Shown here: positions 45,001 through 53,344 of the stretch, piece after piece
How positions within the stretch are numbered: the first letter of the stretch is position 1
Layout: each line of letters begins with the position of its first letter
Origin: Peribacillus simplex
GTDB taxonomy: Bacteria > Bacillota > Bacilli > Bacillales > DSM-1321
Direction of reading: 5' to 3'
DNA length: 64,000 bases
Assembly: GCF_900156045.1 (NCBI RefSeq)
Contig: NZ_FTMX01000012.1
Coordinates: 59,575 to 123,574 of the forward strand
Notes under the pieces: model-generated
Told to the model about the DNA's origin: nothing
Database searches by the model: none
Seen by the model: only the letters and a program-made list of their open reading frames with translations
Translations under genes and position numbers: made by a program

Positions 45001-46567
45001 GAGCAATCAATTCCACTTGGGAATGAAGGATGAGCCCGAATTGCAGAGCCAGACAAATTATGTATATAACTGGATTGAAGATGGGAATATTGGGGTTTTT
45101 GGTTCTTCCGGATACGGCAAGTCAACCACCGTTTTGACACTTCTCTTTAGTTTTGCAGATCAATTCAGTCCAAAAGAGCTGCATTATTATATTTTCGATT
45201 TCGGGAATAACGCTCTATTGCCAATGCGACAGCTGCCTCATACAGGGGAATACTTTAGGTTCGATGAGCTAAGGAAAATTGAAAAATTCATGTTATTCAT
45301 GAAGGTGGAAATGGAAAGGCGTAAGCAGCTCTTTTCAGATAAGGAGCTTAGTAACATAAAGCTTTATAATGCATTAGTGGAAGATAAATTGCCGATTATT
45401 TATATCGTGGTCGATAATTTTGACTTAGTGAAGGATGAGATGCAAGACCAGGAAGCGCAATTCGTTCAGTTTGCACGTGATGGACAATCACTTGGAATAT
45501 TCATGATTTTAACGGCAACGAGAATCAATGCGGTTCGCCAGCCGTTAATGAATAGTCTTAAGACGAAGGTCGTCCATTACTTAATGGACAGTTCTGAACA
45601 ATATTCGGTTTTGGGGAGAACCCCATATGAAAATGAACCTGTTCCGGGCAGGGCGTTGGTGAAAAAGGACCAAACCTATCTCACGCAGGTTTATCTACCA
45701 GCCGATGGTGCGGATGATATAGCCGTTTTGGAAGAAATGAAACAAGCCGTGGCAGAACATAAGGTTAAATATGAGGAAACGGCCAAACCGCCGGCGATTC
45801 CGATGTTACCGGCACATCTTGATTCCAGCAGCTTCAAGAGCTACTGCTCACAAGCCATTAAGAAGGATTCCATTCCAATCGGGCTTTCAGAGGAGAGTGT
45901 TGCACCTGTTTTCGTGGAGTTGAATTCCAATCCATTCCTGCTTGTCGTAGGACAGTCACGTAAAGGGAAAACGAATGTCCTTAAAGTGCTCTTGGAATCG
46001 TTGCTTACACAGGCAATTGGGGAAATTGGTTTATTTGACGGAGTTGACCGTGGCCTATCTACTTATGCTTTAGAGGAGAAGGTGAGCTATGTGGAAACAA
46101 AGGATCAGATAACCGAATGGCTCGATCATATCACTGAAATATTTGAAGAACGTGAAAGAAGTTATCTAGCGGCTTTGGAAAATAAACCGATGAAGCAACT
46201 GGAATTCCCGCCGATCATGTTTGTCATAGATAGCATTTCAAGGATCCAGCAAACGATAGACAGCAGGATTCAGGATAGGATCAGCGGTTTGATGAAACAG
46301 TACAGCCATCTCGGCTTTAGTCTGATTGTCGCTGGAAATGCCAACGACTTCACGAAGGGGTATGATTCTTTGACAACCGAACTGAAACAAGTCAGGCAGG
46401 CTGTTTTGCTTCTTAAAAAATCGGACCAAAGCTTGTATACCCTCTCCTATTCCAGAAAAGAAGAAGAAATACAGCCGGGTTACGGATACTTTGTTCTGAA
46501 TGGCCAGGAGAGTAAAATCCAAATACCTCTAAGTGAAGAAAGAAGGAGAGTGCAAGAGAGTGTCTGA
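42086..46567 (+). CDS. yukBA: T7SS motor ATPase YukBA (EssC)
   Basis: Membrane-bound FtsK/SpoIIIE-type motor that drives type VII export. Order: two N-terminal FHA-like domains (to ~190), two membrane helices near 240-285, a linker, then three ATPase domains with Walker A GTTGSGKSE near 676, GSSGYGKST near 1006 and the weaker GQSRKGKTN near 1288. Walker B of the first is LFLISDEFAEL. The 1493 residues equal the usual length, so the gene is intact. GGAGGTGAG precedes the ATG. Its end overlaps yueB by eight bases. The C-terminal ATPase is the variable region that recognises substrates in staphylococci. Confidence 0.97.
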   Translation: MSLLWIYSKETYQSYTIKDDHNGPITIGPSKQDTIMVYSIPFQHGPIKLKKHEGLDGYEVFREDKKLGDVKPFQSFTFREGEETVEIFYTAGELEESLYYIGNLKEITLSAKVGATIRKEGPVSGNGFSFLLHKGQWLLMPKENSTIFLNGERVTKAVPIQNGDLICWPNMALRLVEGDLLRVHCAESYETSLSKMKKPISEMKKNYPQYRRTPRMIYELPDEKVTISFPSQESEDNNRGLWLILMPPLMMLIVMGVITVIQPRGIFIIISIVMFTTTLVTSTVQYFKDKKRQKSREEKRQRVYTRYLEQKREELQELSEKQKNVLFYHYPSFERMKLLTESISDRIWERTLESEDALHFKIGTATIPSSYEVSVNSSDMSNRDIDDLLEQSQELVDVYKNLDDLPLSIDLSSGSMGLVGKESIVKRELQQLIGQLAFFHSYHDVRFVAIFPEKDYQEWEWMKWLPHFQLPHAYAKGFIYNEQSRDQLLTSIYQLLRERDLDENKGKVRFTPHFVFIVTDRNLIAEHVILEYLEGKTGDLGISTIFAADAKESLTENVHTLVKYINDLEGEILIQQTKAVHTPFKLDAHSKEGNERYARTLRSLDHQKGMNNSIPETVSFLELLKVREVEDLPISQNWRTNQSSKSLAVPIGLKGKTDRVELNLHEKAHGPHGLVAGTTGSGKSELLQTYILSLAVHYHPHEVAFLLIDYKGGGMAQPFRQIPHLLGVITNIEGSKNFSARALASINSELKKRQRLFDRYEVNHINDYTDLYKEGKADEPLPHLFLISDEFAELKNEEPDFIRELVSTARIGRSLGVHLILATQKPGGVIDNQIWSNARFKISLKVQDANDSKEILKNSDAANITVTGRGYLQVGNNEVYELFQSAWSGAPYLEDTVGSEDEVALVTDLGLVQISNVSEQITNKRKEKISEIEAVADRIVATQEKMEIKKLASPWLPPLSNRLSRNAERSLTSNQFHLGMKDEPELQSQTNYVYNWIEDGNIGVFGSSGYGKSTTVLTLLFSFADQFSPKELHYYIFDFGNNALLPMRQLPHTGEYFRFDELRKIEKFMLFMKVEMERRKQLFSDKELSNIKLYNALVEDKLPIIYIVVDNFDLVKDEMQDQEAQFVQFARDGQSLGIFMILTATRINAVRQPLMNSLKTKVVHYLMDSSEQYSVLGRTPYENEPVPGRALVKKDQTYLTQVYLPADGADDIAVLEEMKQAVAEHKVKYEETAKPPAIPMLPAHLDSSSFKSYCSQAIKKDSIPIGLSEESVAPVFVELNSNPFLLVVGQSRKGKTNVLKVLLESLLTQAIGEIGLFDGVDRGLSTYALEEKVSYVETKDQITEWLDHITEIFEERERSYLAALENKPMKQLEFPPIMFVIDSISRIQQTIDSRIQDRISGLMKQYSHLGFSLIVAGNANDFTKGYDSLTTELKQVRQAVLLLKKSDQSLYTLSYSRKEEEIQPGYGYFVLNGQESKIQIPLSEERRRVQESV

Positions 46568-49487
46568 AAAAATAAAACCGATGCTATTAATCGGTAAAAT
46601 ACTGGTGATCTTAGCGTTGCCGATCTTGTTTTTTTCTTATATTGGTCAAAATCCAATGAAAAAGACAGAAACGGCTTCCCGTGAAATCGCCATTGTAAAT
46701 GAAGATAATGGCACTGAATTTAATAATAATCCTATTTTCGTGGGCTCAGAGCTTGTTACTACATTGGACAAGGATTCTGAATATCAGTGGTTTGTGGTAA
46801 ATAGAAGTACGGCGGAAAGTGGACTTGCAAATGAAAAGTATGATGCAATTATATATTTTCCGTCCGATTTTTCAGAGAATATTTATACGTTCGATGATGA
46901 ACAGCCTGTCAAGGCGGGGATAAAGTACAAGGTACAACCTAGTTTGAATGCAGAGAACATGGAAAAGGTACAAAAGGAATTAGAGAAAACTAAGAGTAAA
47001 ATGAATAAGCATATTTCAACACAGTATTGGAGCTATGTTTCCCAATCGGTCGAGGACATCCGTAAGAAGTTCGATAATGTCCTTGCTAAAGAAATCGCTT
47101 TTCAAAACACGATGTATGAGTTTTATACTCCAAGCTCGGAAAGCCTTGCCGGTGAAATCAAGCAGCATAAGGACATGCTTGAAGGAGTATTTGCCCAAAC
47201 GAAGGATGCTGGCAAAACGAGCAATGAAACAATGGATGAAATAGGGAATACCAAGACTCAAATGGCTTCCTTTGTAGAAGATGTAGTTTCTTTTGAGGAA
47301 TATCAAAAAGCTCAAAGTATTCTTTTTGAGAAGGCTTCGGCTCAAAATCAGCAACTTGTCAACGAGAGTGTTCAATCATATGACAAGGTGCTGAGTGAGG
47401 GGAGCCAGTCGATACCTGATATTCAGCAAGGGATGAATACGAAATACAGCCTTAATGATCAAGGCATTAGTGAGAATGTTGGAATCATGCAGCAGAAACT
47501 CGATTCCAGCAGTAATGAATTGGAACAATTTTCAACAAGCATGAAAGACAAACAAGTAGAACAAATTACGAAAATCACCCAAGATCAACAAAGCTCGATT
47601 GAACAATTGAAACAAACGGAAGAGACGGGTCTTGATAACCTTCAGTCTACCTTGCTTGTTCAAAGAGGAAATCTTGCAAGCAGATCTGGTGATGGGGAGG
47701 TCATTGATGAAGGAACGACGCCTATAGAAGATATTGAAACGGAAACGGAAAAAGGTGAATCGGTTGCTGCACCTGAAAAGAAGGACCCGATTGATGAACT
47801 GTCGCTACAGGTATTGCTGGATCAAATAAATGGGATCAACACGGCACTTGAAAGTTTGGTGCCGGCTGAAGGAAGTGAAGGAGCTGCTGAACAAATCAAC
47901 ATCCTTACAGCAGAACTCCAAGCGGAAATCAATAATCTGAGCGGAACGGTAAACGGCAGGACAGGGAATTATAACCAAGTGATAACTGAGTTTAATACAC
48001 TGGTAGATTCATATAATGAGCTGCTGGCGCAGTTTACGCAATTACAAGCTGATTATAATGAACTCGGCACGAATTATAAGGATTTAGGTGACCAATGGAA
48101 AAAGTCACAGGAAGATATTCAAAAATTACAGGACATCCAGAGTATGACAATCGATGAGGCCATCGCGGAAATTAAGACTCTCGAACAGTCACTTCTTGAA
48201 AAAGTGGGGGGAGAAAGGCGAGCGGTTCTAGTGAGGGCCTTTGAGAATCCTATCACCAACCGGGATTCAACTACCCTCCTTGCCTATTACGGTTCACTCT
48301 CATCTTATGGAGAATTGGCTGAAAGAGTCACGGAGGCAAATGTAGATAAGGTATTTGCAGCCAATATAAAAGAATTGGAAAACTTGAAAAATGGGGTTTC
48401 CGTAAACGTAGATGAAGAAGCGAAACTCGTTAAAGCCAGCTTAGCAGGAGTCAATGAGAACTTCGGCATGTTCTCAGATTCCATTAAGGGTTATATGAAA
48501 GAATATGATGCTAACGTTGAAACGGGGCAGAAAGCCACTTTAGCTGAATTAGCGGCAATTACCGGTAAGGCTCAAGAAGTGTCTGCCAGTTTGTCAGATC
48601 ATATGGAAGTTCCTGAAATGGAGGCCGAACCTCCAGTTAATCTTGATGGAGAAATGTTTGTATCACTTCAAGACAATACGGCAACAACTGTCGGCTTCAT
48701 TTCCGAACTTGTCAATTCTGTAGCGGAACGACAGGCCACGGTCACGAAGGATACAGCGGACCTGCAAGCGAAAGTGGGGTCAGTACAGGAAAGGGCCGAT
48801 CAGCTTAATGATAATTGGTCCCAAAATGTAGACTCAACCGAAAGAATCAAGACGGACGTATATAGTGTATTGAACAATACTCTAGTCGATGATCAGCAGA
48901 ACGGGTATGTGTACGAATATTTAGCGAATCCCGTACAAATCAGCGGGGAAGTCCTTCATCAGGAAAAGGTTAATATCCCGCCAATCGTCATGTTGGTGAT
49001 CATACTCATTTCTGGGTTATTGATCGGTTTCTTCCTGCATCATTATGAAACCATTCCAATGATGGTCCATGCGGCCTTGTTTACCTTATTGAACCTGATC
49101 GTAGGTTTAATCATCAGCATGTATGGGTTGAAGATCTATCCGCTGGGAGATATGCAGGAGATTAAATGGACCGTTTTCACCGTCCTGCTTTTATTCTTCT
49201 GTTCAGCGTTTACTCGACTTGCCTTCTCGATTGGGCCGTTTGTCGGTGCTATCCTGGTGATTGGTTTGATCAGTTTCTTTACCATTCCATTATTGGATTT
49301 AATCATGCCTAATTTCAATGTAGACCACCCGGTTGCAGACGTATACATGTCCATTCAATTCGGTAATCAGTCGGCATTCATTCCGGCTAGTATCATCTTG
49401 ATTGTGCTGACGCTTATTGCAACGATCATTCCGTATATAGTGAAGCGTCTTACAGAAAGAAGAGCAATGGCCCATGAAGTGGAATAA
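46560..49487 (+). CDS. yueB: T7SS membrane protein YueB (EsaA)
   Basis: Polytopic component with a large extracellular part; in B. subtilis it is also the SPP1 phage receptor. One helix near residue 20 (LLIGKILVILALPILFFSYI), a ~770-residue outer region rich in coiled coil, then five helices from about 810 on. The start is GTG 46560, overlapping the yukBA stop, with AAGGAG upstream; the frame runs to 46533 only inside yukBA. At 975 residues it is about 100 shorter than the B. subtilis protein, the difference lying in the outer coiled-coil part. It overlaps yueC by 14 bases. Confidence 0.94.
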   Translation: MSEKIKPMLLIGKILVILALPILFFSYIGQNPMKKTETASREIAIVNEDNGTEFNNNPIFVGSELVTTLDKDSEYQWFVVNRSTAESGLANEKYDAIIYFPSDFSENIYTFDDEQPVKAGIKYKVQPSLNAENMEKVQKELEKTKSKMNKHISTQYWSYVSQSVEDIRKKFDNVLAKEIAFQNTMYEFYTPSSESLAGEIKQHKDMLEGVFAQTKDAGKTSNETMDEIGNTKTQMASFVEDVVSFEEYQKAQSILFEKASAQNQQLVNESVQSYDKVLSEGSQSIPDIQQGMNTKYSLNDQGISENVGIMQQKLDSSSNELEQFSTSMKDKQVEQITKITQDQQSSIEQLKQTEETGLDNLQSTLLVQRGNLASRSGDGEVIDEGTTPIEDIETETEKGESVAAPEKKDPIDELSLQVLLDQINGINTALESLVPAEGSEGAAEQINILTAELQAEINNLSGTVNGRTGNYNQVITEFNTLVDSYNELLAQFTQLQADYNELGTNYKDLGDQWKKSQEDIQKLQDIQSMTIDEAIAEIKTLEQSLLEKVGGERRAVLVRAFENPITNRDSTTLLAYYGSLSSYGELAERVTEANVDKVFAANIKELENLKNGVSVNVDEEAKLVKASLAGVNENFGMFSDSIKGYMKEYDANVETGQKATLAELAAITGKAQEVSASLSDHMEVPEMEAEPPVNLDGEMFVSLQDNTATTVGFISELVNSVAERQATVTKDTADLQAKVGSVQERADQLNDNWSQNVDSTERIKTDVYSVLNNTLVDDQQNGYVYEYLANPVQISGEVLHQEKVNIPPIVMLVIILISGLLIGFFLHHYETIPMMVHAALFTLLNLIVGLIISMYGLKIYPLGDMQEIKWTVFTVLLLFFCSAFTRLAFSIGPFVGAILVIGLISFFTIPLLDLIMPNFNVDHPVADVYMSIQFGNQSAFIPASIILIVLTLIATIIPYIVKRLTERRAMAHEVE

Positions 49488-49956
49488 ATACGTGATGCCT
49501 GTCTTGCTCATCCTGTTTTTTAGCCATGCGCCTCATGGCGGGGCGGAAGAGGAACCCATGGTGGAGCCCAATGAATATCAAGAAAAGGATATTGATATTC
49601 AAACGGAGTATTTCCATGAAGAAGGATTGTTGGAACAAAAGCGGAAACTGCCTGAAGAACAAAAGGACCTCACTTTTGAAAGAGGGAAATATGATGCCGT
49701 TGACTCGGTGAAGGACTCACTGTTTCTGTCTCCGGTAACGGAGAATCAGAATAATACCATCGCTTCAAAATCAGAACAGCTTGGATTATTCTCGGAAGTC
49801 GCCATTCGGACGAGAAGCGAAGAAGAAACAGAGCCTTCCCTTAATTTTGACCTGACGATATTGCTCGGCATCGTTTTGGCACTTTTGGTTGTTTGTTTGT
49901 TTTTTATCCTTATCCCGAAATTGGGGAAGCTGAATGGAGATGTTAAACGAAAATGA
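49474..49956 (+). CDS. yueC: T7SS membrane protein YueC (EssA)
   Basis: Small T7SS component: signal-like N-terminal helix (VMPVLLILFFSHAPHGGA), an acidic outer segment of about 100 residues, and a C-terminal helix (TILLGIVLALLVVCLFFILI). At 160 residues and in last place of the operon it matches EssA. Translation is coupled to yueB by overlap. The stop codon touches a strong terminator, so the operon ends here without effector or immunity genes. Confidence 0.9.
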   Translation: MKWNKYVMPVLLILFFSHAPHGGAEEEPMVEPNEYQEKDIDIQTEYFHEEGLLEQKRKLPEEQKDLTFERGKYDAVDSVKDSLFLSPVTENQNNTIASKSEQLGLFSEVAIRTRSEEETEPSLNFDLTILLGIVLALLVVCLFFILIPKLGKLNGDVKRK

Positions 49957-49995
49957 AAACAGCCCGATTCCTAAGTCAGGAATCGGGCTGTTTTG
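49956..49995. terminator. Strong bidirectional terminator ending the T7SS operon
   Basis: AAAACAGCCCGATTCCT and AGGAATCGGGCTGTTTT are exact reverse complements around AAGTC. It lies between yueC and the small minus-strand peptide gene and can stop both. Confidence 0.93.
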
Positions 49996-50073
49996 CTACA
50001 TATCCATAACGGTTTTAATAAGCCCTAAAAGAAGGGCGGCCGCGAAGATCAAAATGAAGAATTTTTTATACAT
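49996..50073 (-). CDS. 25-residue membrane peptide
   Basis: From ATG 50073 with GAGGTACTGATC before it, the frame reads MYKKFFILIFAAALLLGLIK and then TVMDM, a basic start and a single hydrophobic helix. Its stop is adjacent to the bidirectional terminator. The good ribosome site, helix and terminator support a real small gene. Small single-pass peptides of this kind are common in Bacillus; the family is not recognised and it is not a type I toxin by any clear sign. Confidence 0.5.
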   Translation of the reverse strand: MYKKFFILIFAAALLLGLIKTVMDM

Positions 50074-50235
50074 GATCAGTACCTCTTATATCTTATGACT
50101 GGATTGCATTCATTTTAGCATAAACAAGACAGAAAAGAAGTTTCCTTAAAATGTACAGATCGGTAGGGAGTGGCTTCATTGCCCTGATGACCGGGGCGGG
50201 AAATTATGAAAAGGTGGACCATTTATTGGAGTTTC

Positions 50236-50275
50236 TAAAAGGGGTTCGGAATTTTTTAATTCCGAACCCCTTTTG
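50236..50275. terminator. Strong bidirectional terminator upstream side of btuF end
   Basis: AAAAGGGGTTCGGAAT and ATTCCGAACCCCTTTT pair around TTTTTA. It lies 48 bases past the btuF stop, so it ends the minus-strand B12 operon. Confidence 0.88.
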
Positions 50276-50322
50276 TCTACAAACTTAGATGCGCCGATTA
50301 ATTGGTGCATCCTCCTATCGTG

Positions 50323-51273
50323 TTATTTGAACAAGTCAGGATAAACAGTCTTTGCTGCGAGTTCCACAGCTTCCCCGATCCTTGGTCCAGGACGTGACAT
50401 GACATTTTCATCAAGCAAATGGACGTCATCGTTCTTCACAGCATCGATATCTTCCCAGCCCTTACGCGATTTAATTTCACCAACGGCATCATCTGCATAC
50501 GTGGCGGTGGTGATGATGGATTTAGGGTTCCTTTTGACGACTTCTTCATCGGATACTTTAACCCAGCCTTTTTGGTCATCAAAGATGTTTTTTATGCCGG
50601 CAGAGTCAAGGATTTCATTTTGGAAGGTCTCCGATCCTGTTGTATAGATTTCCGGAGCAGGACTAACTTCAAAGTATGTTTGTTCCTTTTCATCTAAAGT
50701 TTTCACTTTTTCTTCGACACTTGTAATTTGGGATTTGATATCTTTCACTAATTCATCCCCTTTTTCGGCAACACCCATCACTTTAGCGATCTGCCCGATA
50801 TCACCATATACATCATCGAAATTAGCCGCAGATTTAATGAGGAATACAGGGATGCCGGCATCTTCGAGGGGTTTCAGTGCCGTTTCATCACCAATGCTAT
50901 AAGCTATGATGGCATCAGGTTTCAAGGCAATGATTTTTTCTGCATTGATATTAACAGAGTCTGAAACATGTTCGATATCCTTCGCTTCCTCTGGGTAATT
51001 ATCGAAGTCTGTCACGCCAACGACTTTATCACCTTGTTCAAGGGCAAATAAAATTTCCGTATTGCTTGGCTGAAGTGAAACGACCTTTTCCGGTATTTTC
51101 TCGAATTTTATTTTCTTGCCAGTATCATCCGTAACGGTATAGTCTTTGATTTCTTCGCCCTTTTTAGTATCTTTATTATCCTTTGAGGATTGATCATCGT
51201 TCACTCCGCATCCGGTAAGCAAAAGCGTAAGCATCAGCATGGAAATCCAACTGAATCGTAGGGTTCTCTTCAT
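50323..51273 (-). CDS. btuF: Cobalamin ABC transporter binding lipoprotein (BtuF-like)
   Basis: Extracytoplasmic binding protein, lipobox LTGC near residue 22. The class III (FecB/BtuF) fold is shown by KVVSLQPSNTEILFALEQGD and IIALKPDAIIAYSIGDETAL. Iron-siderophore binding would look similar, but the gene is 3 bases behind a cobalamin adenosyltransferase-like gene under a B12 riboswitch, so a corrinoid ligand is favoured. The permease and ATPase (btuC, btuD) are not next to it. Confidence 0.85.
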   Translation of the reverse strand: MKRTLRFSWISMLMLTLLLTGCGVNDDQSSKDNKDTKKGEEIKDYTVTDDTGKKIKFEKIPEKVVSLQPSNTEILFALEQGDKVVGVTDFDNYPEEAKDIEHVSDSVNINAEKIIALKPDAIIAYSIGDETALKPLEDAGIPVFLIKSAANFDDVYGDIGQIAKVMGVAEKGDELVKDIKSQITSVEEKVKTLDEKEQTYFEVSPAPEIYTTGSETFQNEILDSAGIKNIFDDQKGWVKVSDEEVVKRNPKSIITTATYADDAVGEIKSRKGWEDIDAVKNDDVHLLDENVMSRPGPRIGEAVELAAKTVYPDLFK

Positions 51274-51276
51274 TAT

Positions 51277-51822
51277 TTATTCCTCCGTTTTCTTTTTCAT
51301 TGTTTTGGTCGGGTATGATTTACTCATAAAAGGAATCTCCTCGATCCCCTGTTGCTTATTGACGTAGACTGCCATCACGAAAAATACATTTGCAAGCAAG
51401 TGAGCATAATCAAAAAGAATTCCCGGAATTTCCTTTTCCAGACTTACCTTGTGTAAAGCTCGCACGGACTTTTTGGCTTCACTGCGGCAAGTATGCAAAG
51501 TACATGCTGCGGTTGATCCTTGTGGGAGGACGAATGTTTCGATTCGATCCTTCACTTCGGCGACATACCGGTCGTAGATTGCACTTAAACGGTCGAGGTC
51601 ATCGCCGGTAATGGCTAATTTCCCACGGACTGAACCATTTAAATGGTAAGCCATGGGCAACAATTCCATTAAGTCATGGTATACATCGGGGACATCCTCA
51701 GTAAGCGAGGCGGCCAAGCCGATTTGTGTCGTCAATGAGTCTGTACGGATTTCAAAATCGACGGTCGATACGGACTCACGCATGTATGGGTAGCATAAAA
51801 AACGAAAGTCTTTCTTTGCCAT
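51277..51822 (-). CDS. Divergent ATP:cob(I)alamin adenosyltransferase-like protein
   Basis: A 181-residue, mostly helical protein. The C-terminal segment (ACTLHTCRSEAKKSVRALHK, then LFDYAHLLANVFFVMAVYVN) matches the helix-bundle core of PduO-type adenosyltransferases (R..CRRAER.V..L and LSD.LF..AR..N). The usual N-terminal ATP-binding YTKTGDKG stretch is missing; it begins MAKKDFRFLCYPYMRESVST. It may be a reduced or altered enzyme. ATG 51822 with AAAAGGAGGAAG is preferred; a longer frame to 52023 runs through the leader terminator and riboswitch. The B12 riboswitch upstream supports a corrinoid role. Confidence 0.75.
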   Translation of the reverse strand: MAKKDFRFLCYPYMRESVSTVDFEIRTDSLTTQIGLAASLTEDVPDVYHDLMELLPMAYHLNGSVRGKLAITGDDLDRLSAIYDRYVAEVKDRIETFVLPQGSTAACTLHTCRSEAKKSVRALHKVSLEKEIPGILFDYAHLLANVFFVMAVYVNKQQGIEEIPFMSKSYPTKTMKKKTEE

Positions 51823-51936
51823 AAATCTTCCTCCTTTTACGTTTTGGGTGAATGACCTCCGTATTGCTTTTCCCAGCAAGACAAATAGCCGACCAAGGGT
51901 TTCGGTCGGCTTCGGGCATCTATGTATCTGTAGTAG

Positions 51937-51977
51937 AAAAAAGATGGGAGAGCCGTACAATCTCCCATCTTCCGAAG
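51937..51977 (-). terminator. Leader terminator downstream of the cobalamin riboswitch
   Basis: On the minus strand AAGATGGGAGA and TCTCCCATCTT pair around TTGTACGGC, followed by TTTTC. A further hairpin (GCCGACC/GGTCGGC, 51889-51912) lies closer to the gene. Confidence 0.8.
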
Positions 51978-51989
51978 AGCATAATACGA

Positions 51990-52215
51990 TGAAAAAAGGC
52001 AGGTCTCCTGGCTTGTGCGTCATTTTACTCTAAGAACCTTCCCATTTGGGTTAAATGGACGGTAATCAGCGTGCGATTCATCCTCAAATAGTGGTATGCT
52101 TCTTATTTCATTAGCACTTACAGTTGCGGAAACAGCTTCGGTTTTAAACCGAATTCCCTATTAAGCTGACAATGCAGCACCTTTTTCTGCAAGGTTCATA
52201 TTCACTTAGCAACAG
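51990..52215 (-). ncRNA. Cobalamin riboswitch
   Basis: Read on the minus strand it has the expected blocks in order: GGTGCTGCATTGTCAGCTTA, AATAGGGAAT, GCTGTTTCCGCAACTGTAAG, ACCACTATTTGAGG, GGGAAGGTTC, and the terminal B12 box AGCCAGGAGACCTGCC (52013-51998). The terminator at 51977-51937 follows, so binding of adenosylcobalamin should stop transcription of the adenosyltransferase-like gene and btuF. Confidence 0.95.
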
Positions 52216-52387
52216 TTTACCATACCTTTTTCAATAGACTGCATTAATATTTTTAGACAAATTCGTTTATGGTTTACCGAATATCTAGTAAACTTACAAT
52301 GTAAGGGTTAATTGGAGCTTAATGTAAAAAAATGATATAAAAAAGGTATGAAATAATAGTGATACTGTGAATCCCGGGAGGTAGAGA

Positions 52388-53344
52388 ATGATTTATAAGC
52401 AGGTCAATCAAAAACTGGAAATGGTTCTGGGGAATGTCGAAAAGGTGATTATCGGAAAACGGGATATAGCAGAACTAAGTATCGTGGCACTCCTTTCCGG
52501 TGGACATGTCTTATTGGAGGATGTTCCGGGCGTGGGGAAGACAGTCATGGTAAGGGCACTGGCAAAATCTATAGGTGCAAGCTTTAAGAGAATTCAATTC
52601 ACACCTGATTTACTTCCTTCTGATGTTACTGGTGTTTCGATTTTCAATCCTAAGGAACAAGAATTCATTTTTAGGCCAGGTCCGATAATGGGACATATTA
52701 TTTTAGCCGATGAAATTAACCGGACTTCGCCGAAAACTCAGTCTGCATTGCTTGAAGCCATGGAAGAGGCAAGTGTGACGATTGATGGTGTCACAAGGGG
52801 ATTGGAGAAGCCGTTCTTCGTAATGGCGACACAAAATCCGATCGAGTACGAGGGAACATATCCGCTTCCGGAGGCTCAATTGGATAGATTCCTATTAAAA
52901 ATGAAAATGGGCTATCCAGGTGTGGAAGAAGAGATAGAGGTTCTTAATAGAGCTCAATACACGGTACCGCTTGATGAGCTGGAATCCGTCATCACATTGG
53001 ATGAATTGATAGAATTACAGGCTGATGTAAAAGCTGTGATAGTGGATGACACAATAAAACGATATATTGTTGAATTGGCGAATCGAACACGTACGCATGA
53101 AGGGGTCTATTTAGGTGTAAGCCCGCGTGGATCGATAGCATTGATGAAGGCAGCCCAGGCTTACGCGCTGATCCAGGGCAGGGACTATGTTCTGCCGGAC
53201 GATGTTCAATATTTAGTTCCATTCGTATTTTCCCACCGGCTTATTTTGAAACCTGAAGCGAATTATGATGGCTTCGATGCTGGAATGGTGATACATGAAG
53301 TTGTGGCGACAACACAGGTGCCAGTGAAGCGGGCTATGACCTGA
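52388..53344 (+). CDS. yeaC: MoxR-family AAA+ ATPase
   Basis: Chaperone-like AAA+ ATPase, thought to assemble or activate its partner. Walker A GVPGVGKT near residue 47, Walker B ILADEINRTSPKTQSALLEA near 115 and VMATQNPIEYEGTYPLPEAQ are MoxR hallmarks. 318 residues. GGGAGGTAGAG precedes the ATG. The next gene, a DUF58 protein, overlaps by one base, and a transglutaminase follows, the common MoxR-DUF58-TGase set. Order and position before guaA match B. subtilis yeaC-yeaD-yebA. Confidence 0.95.
   Translation: MIYKQVNQKLEMVLGNVEKVIIGKRDIAELSIVALLSGGHVLLEDVPGVGKTVMVRALAKSIGASFKRIQFTPDLLPSDVTGVSIFNPKEQEFIFRPGPIMGHIILADEINRTSPKTQSALLEAMEEASVTIDGVTRGLEKPFFVMATQNPIEYEGTYPLPEAQLDRFLLKMKMGYPGVEEEIEVLNRAQYTVPLDELESVITLDELIELQADVKAVIVDDTIKRYIVELANRTRTHEGVYLGVSPRGSIALMKAAQAYALIQGRDYVLPDDVQYLVPFVFSHRLILKPEANYDGFDAGMVIHEVVATTQVPVKRAMT

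Noticed and set aside
50151..50288. 43-codon ORF beginning MYRSVGSGFIALMTGAGNYE
   Set aside because: No ribosome binding site, and the frame runs through the strong terminator at 50236-50275.
51277..52018. Longer adenosyltransferase starting at 52023
   Set aside because: The extra 67 residues would be translated from the terminator and riboswitch; the ATG at 51822 has an AAAAGGAGGAAG site.
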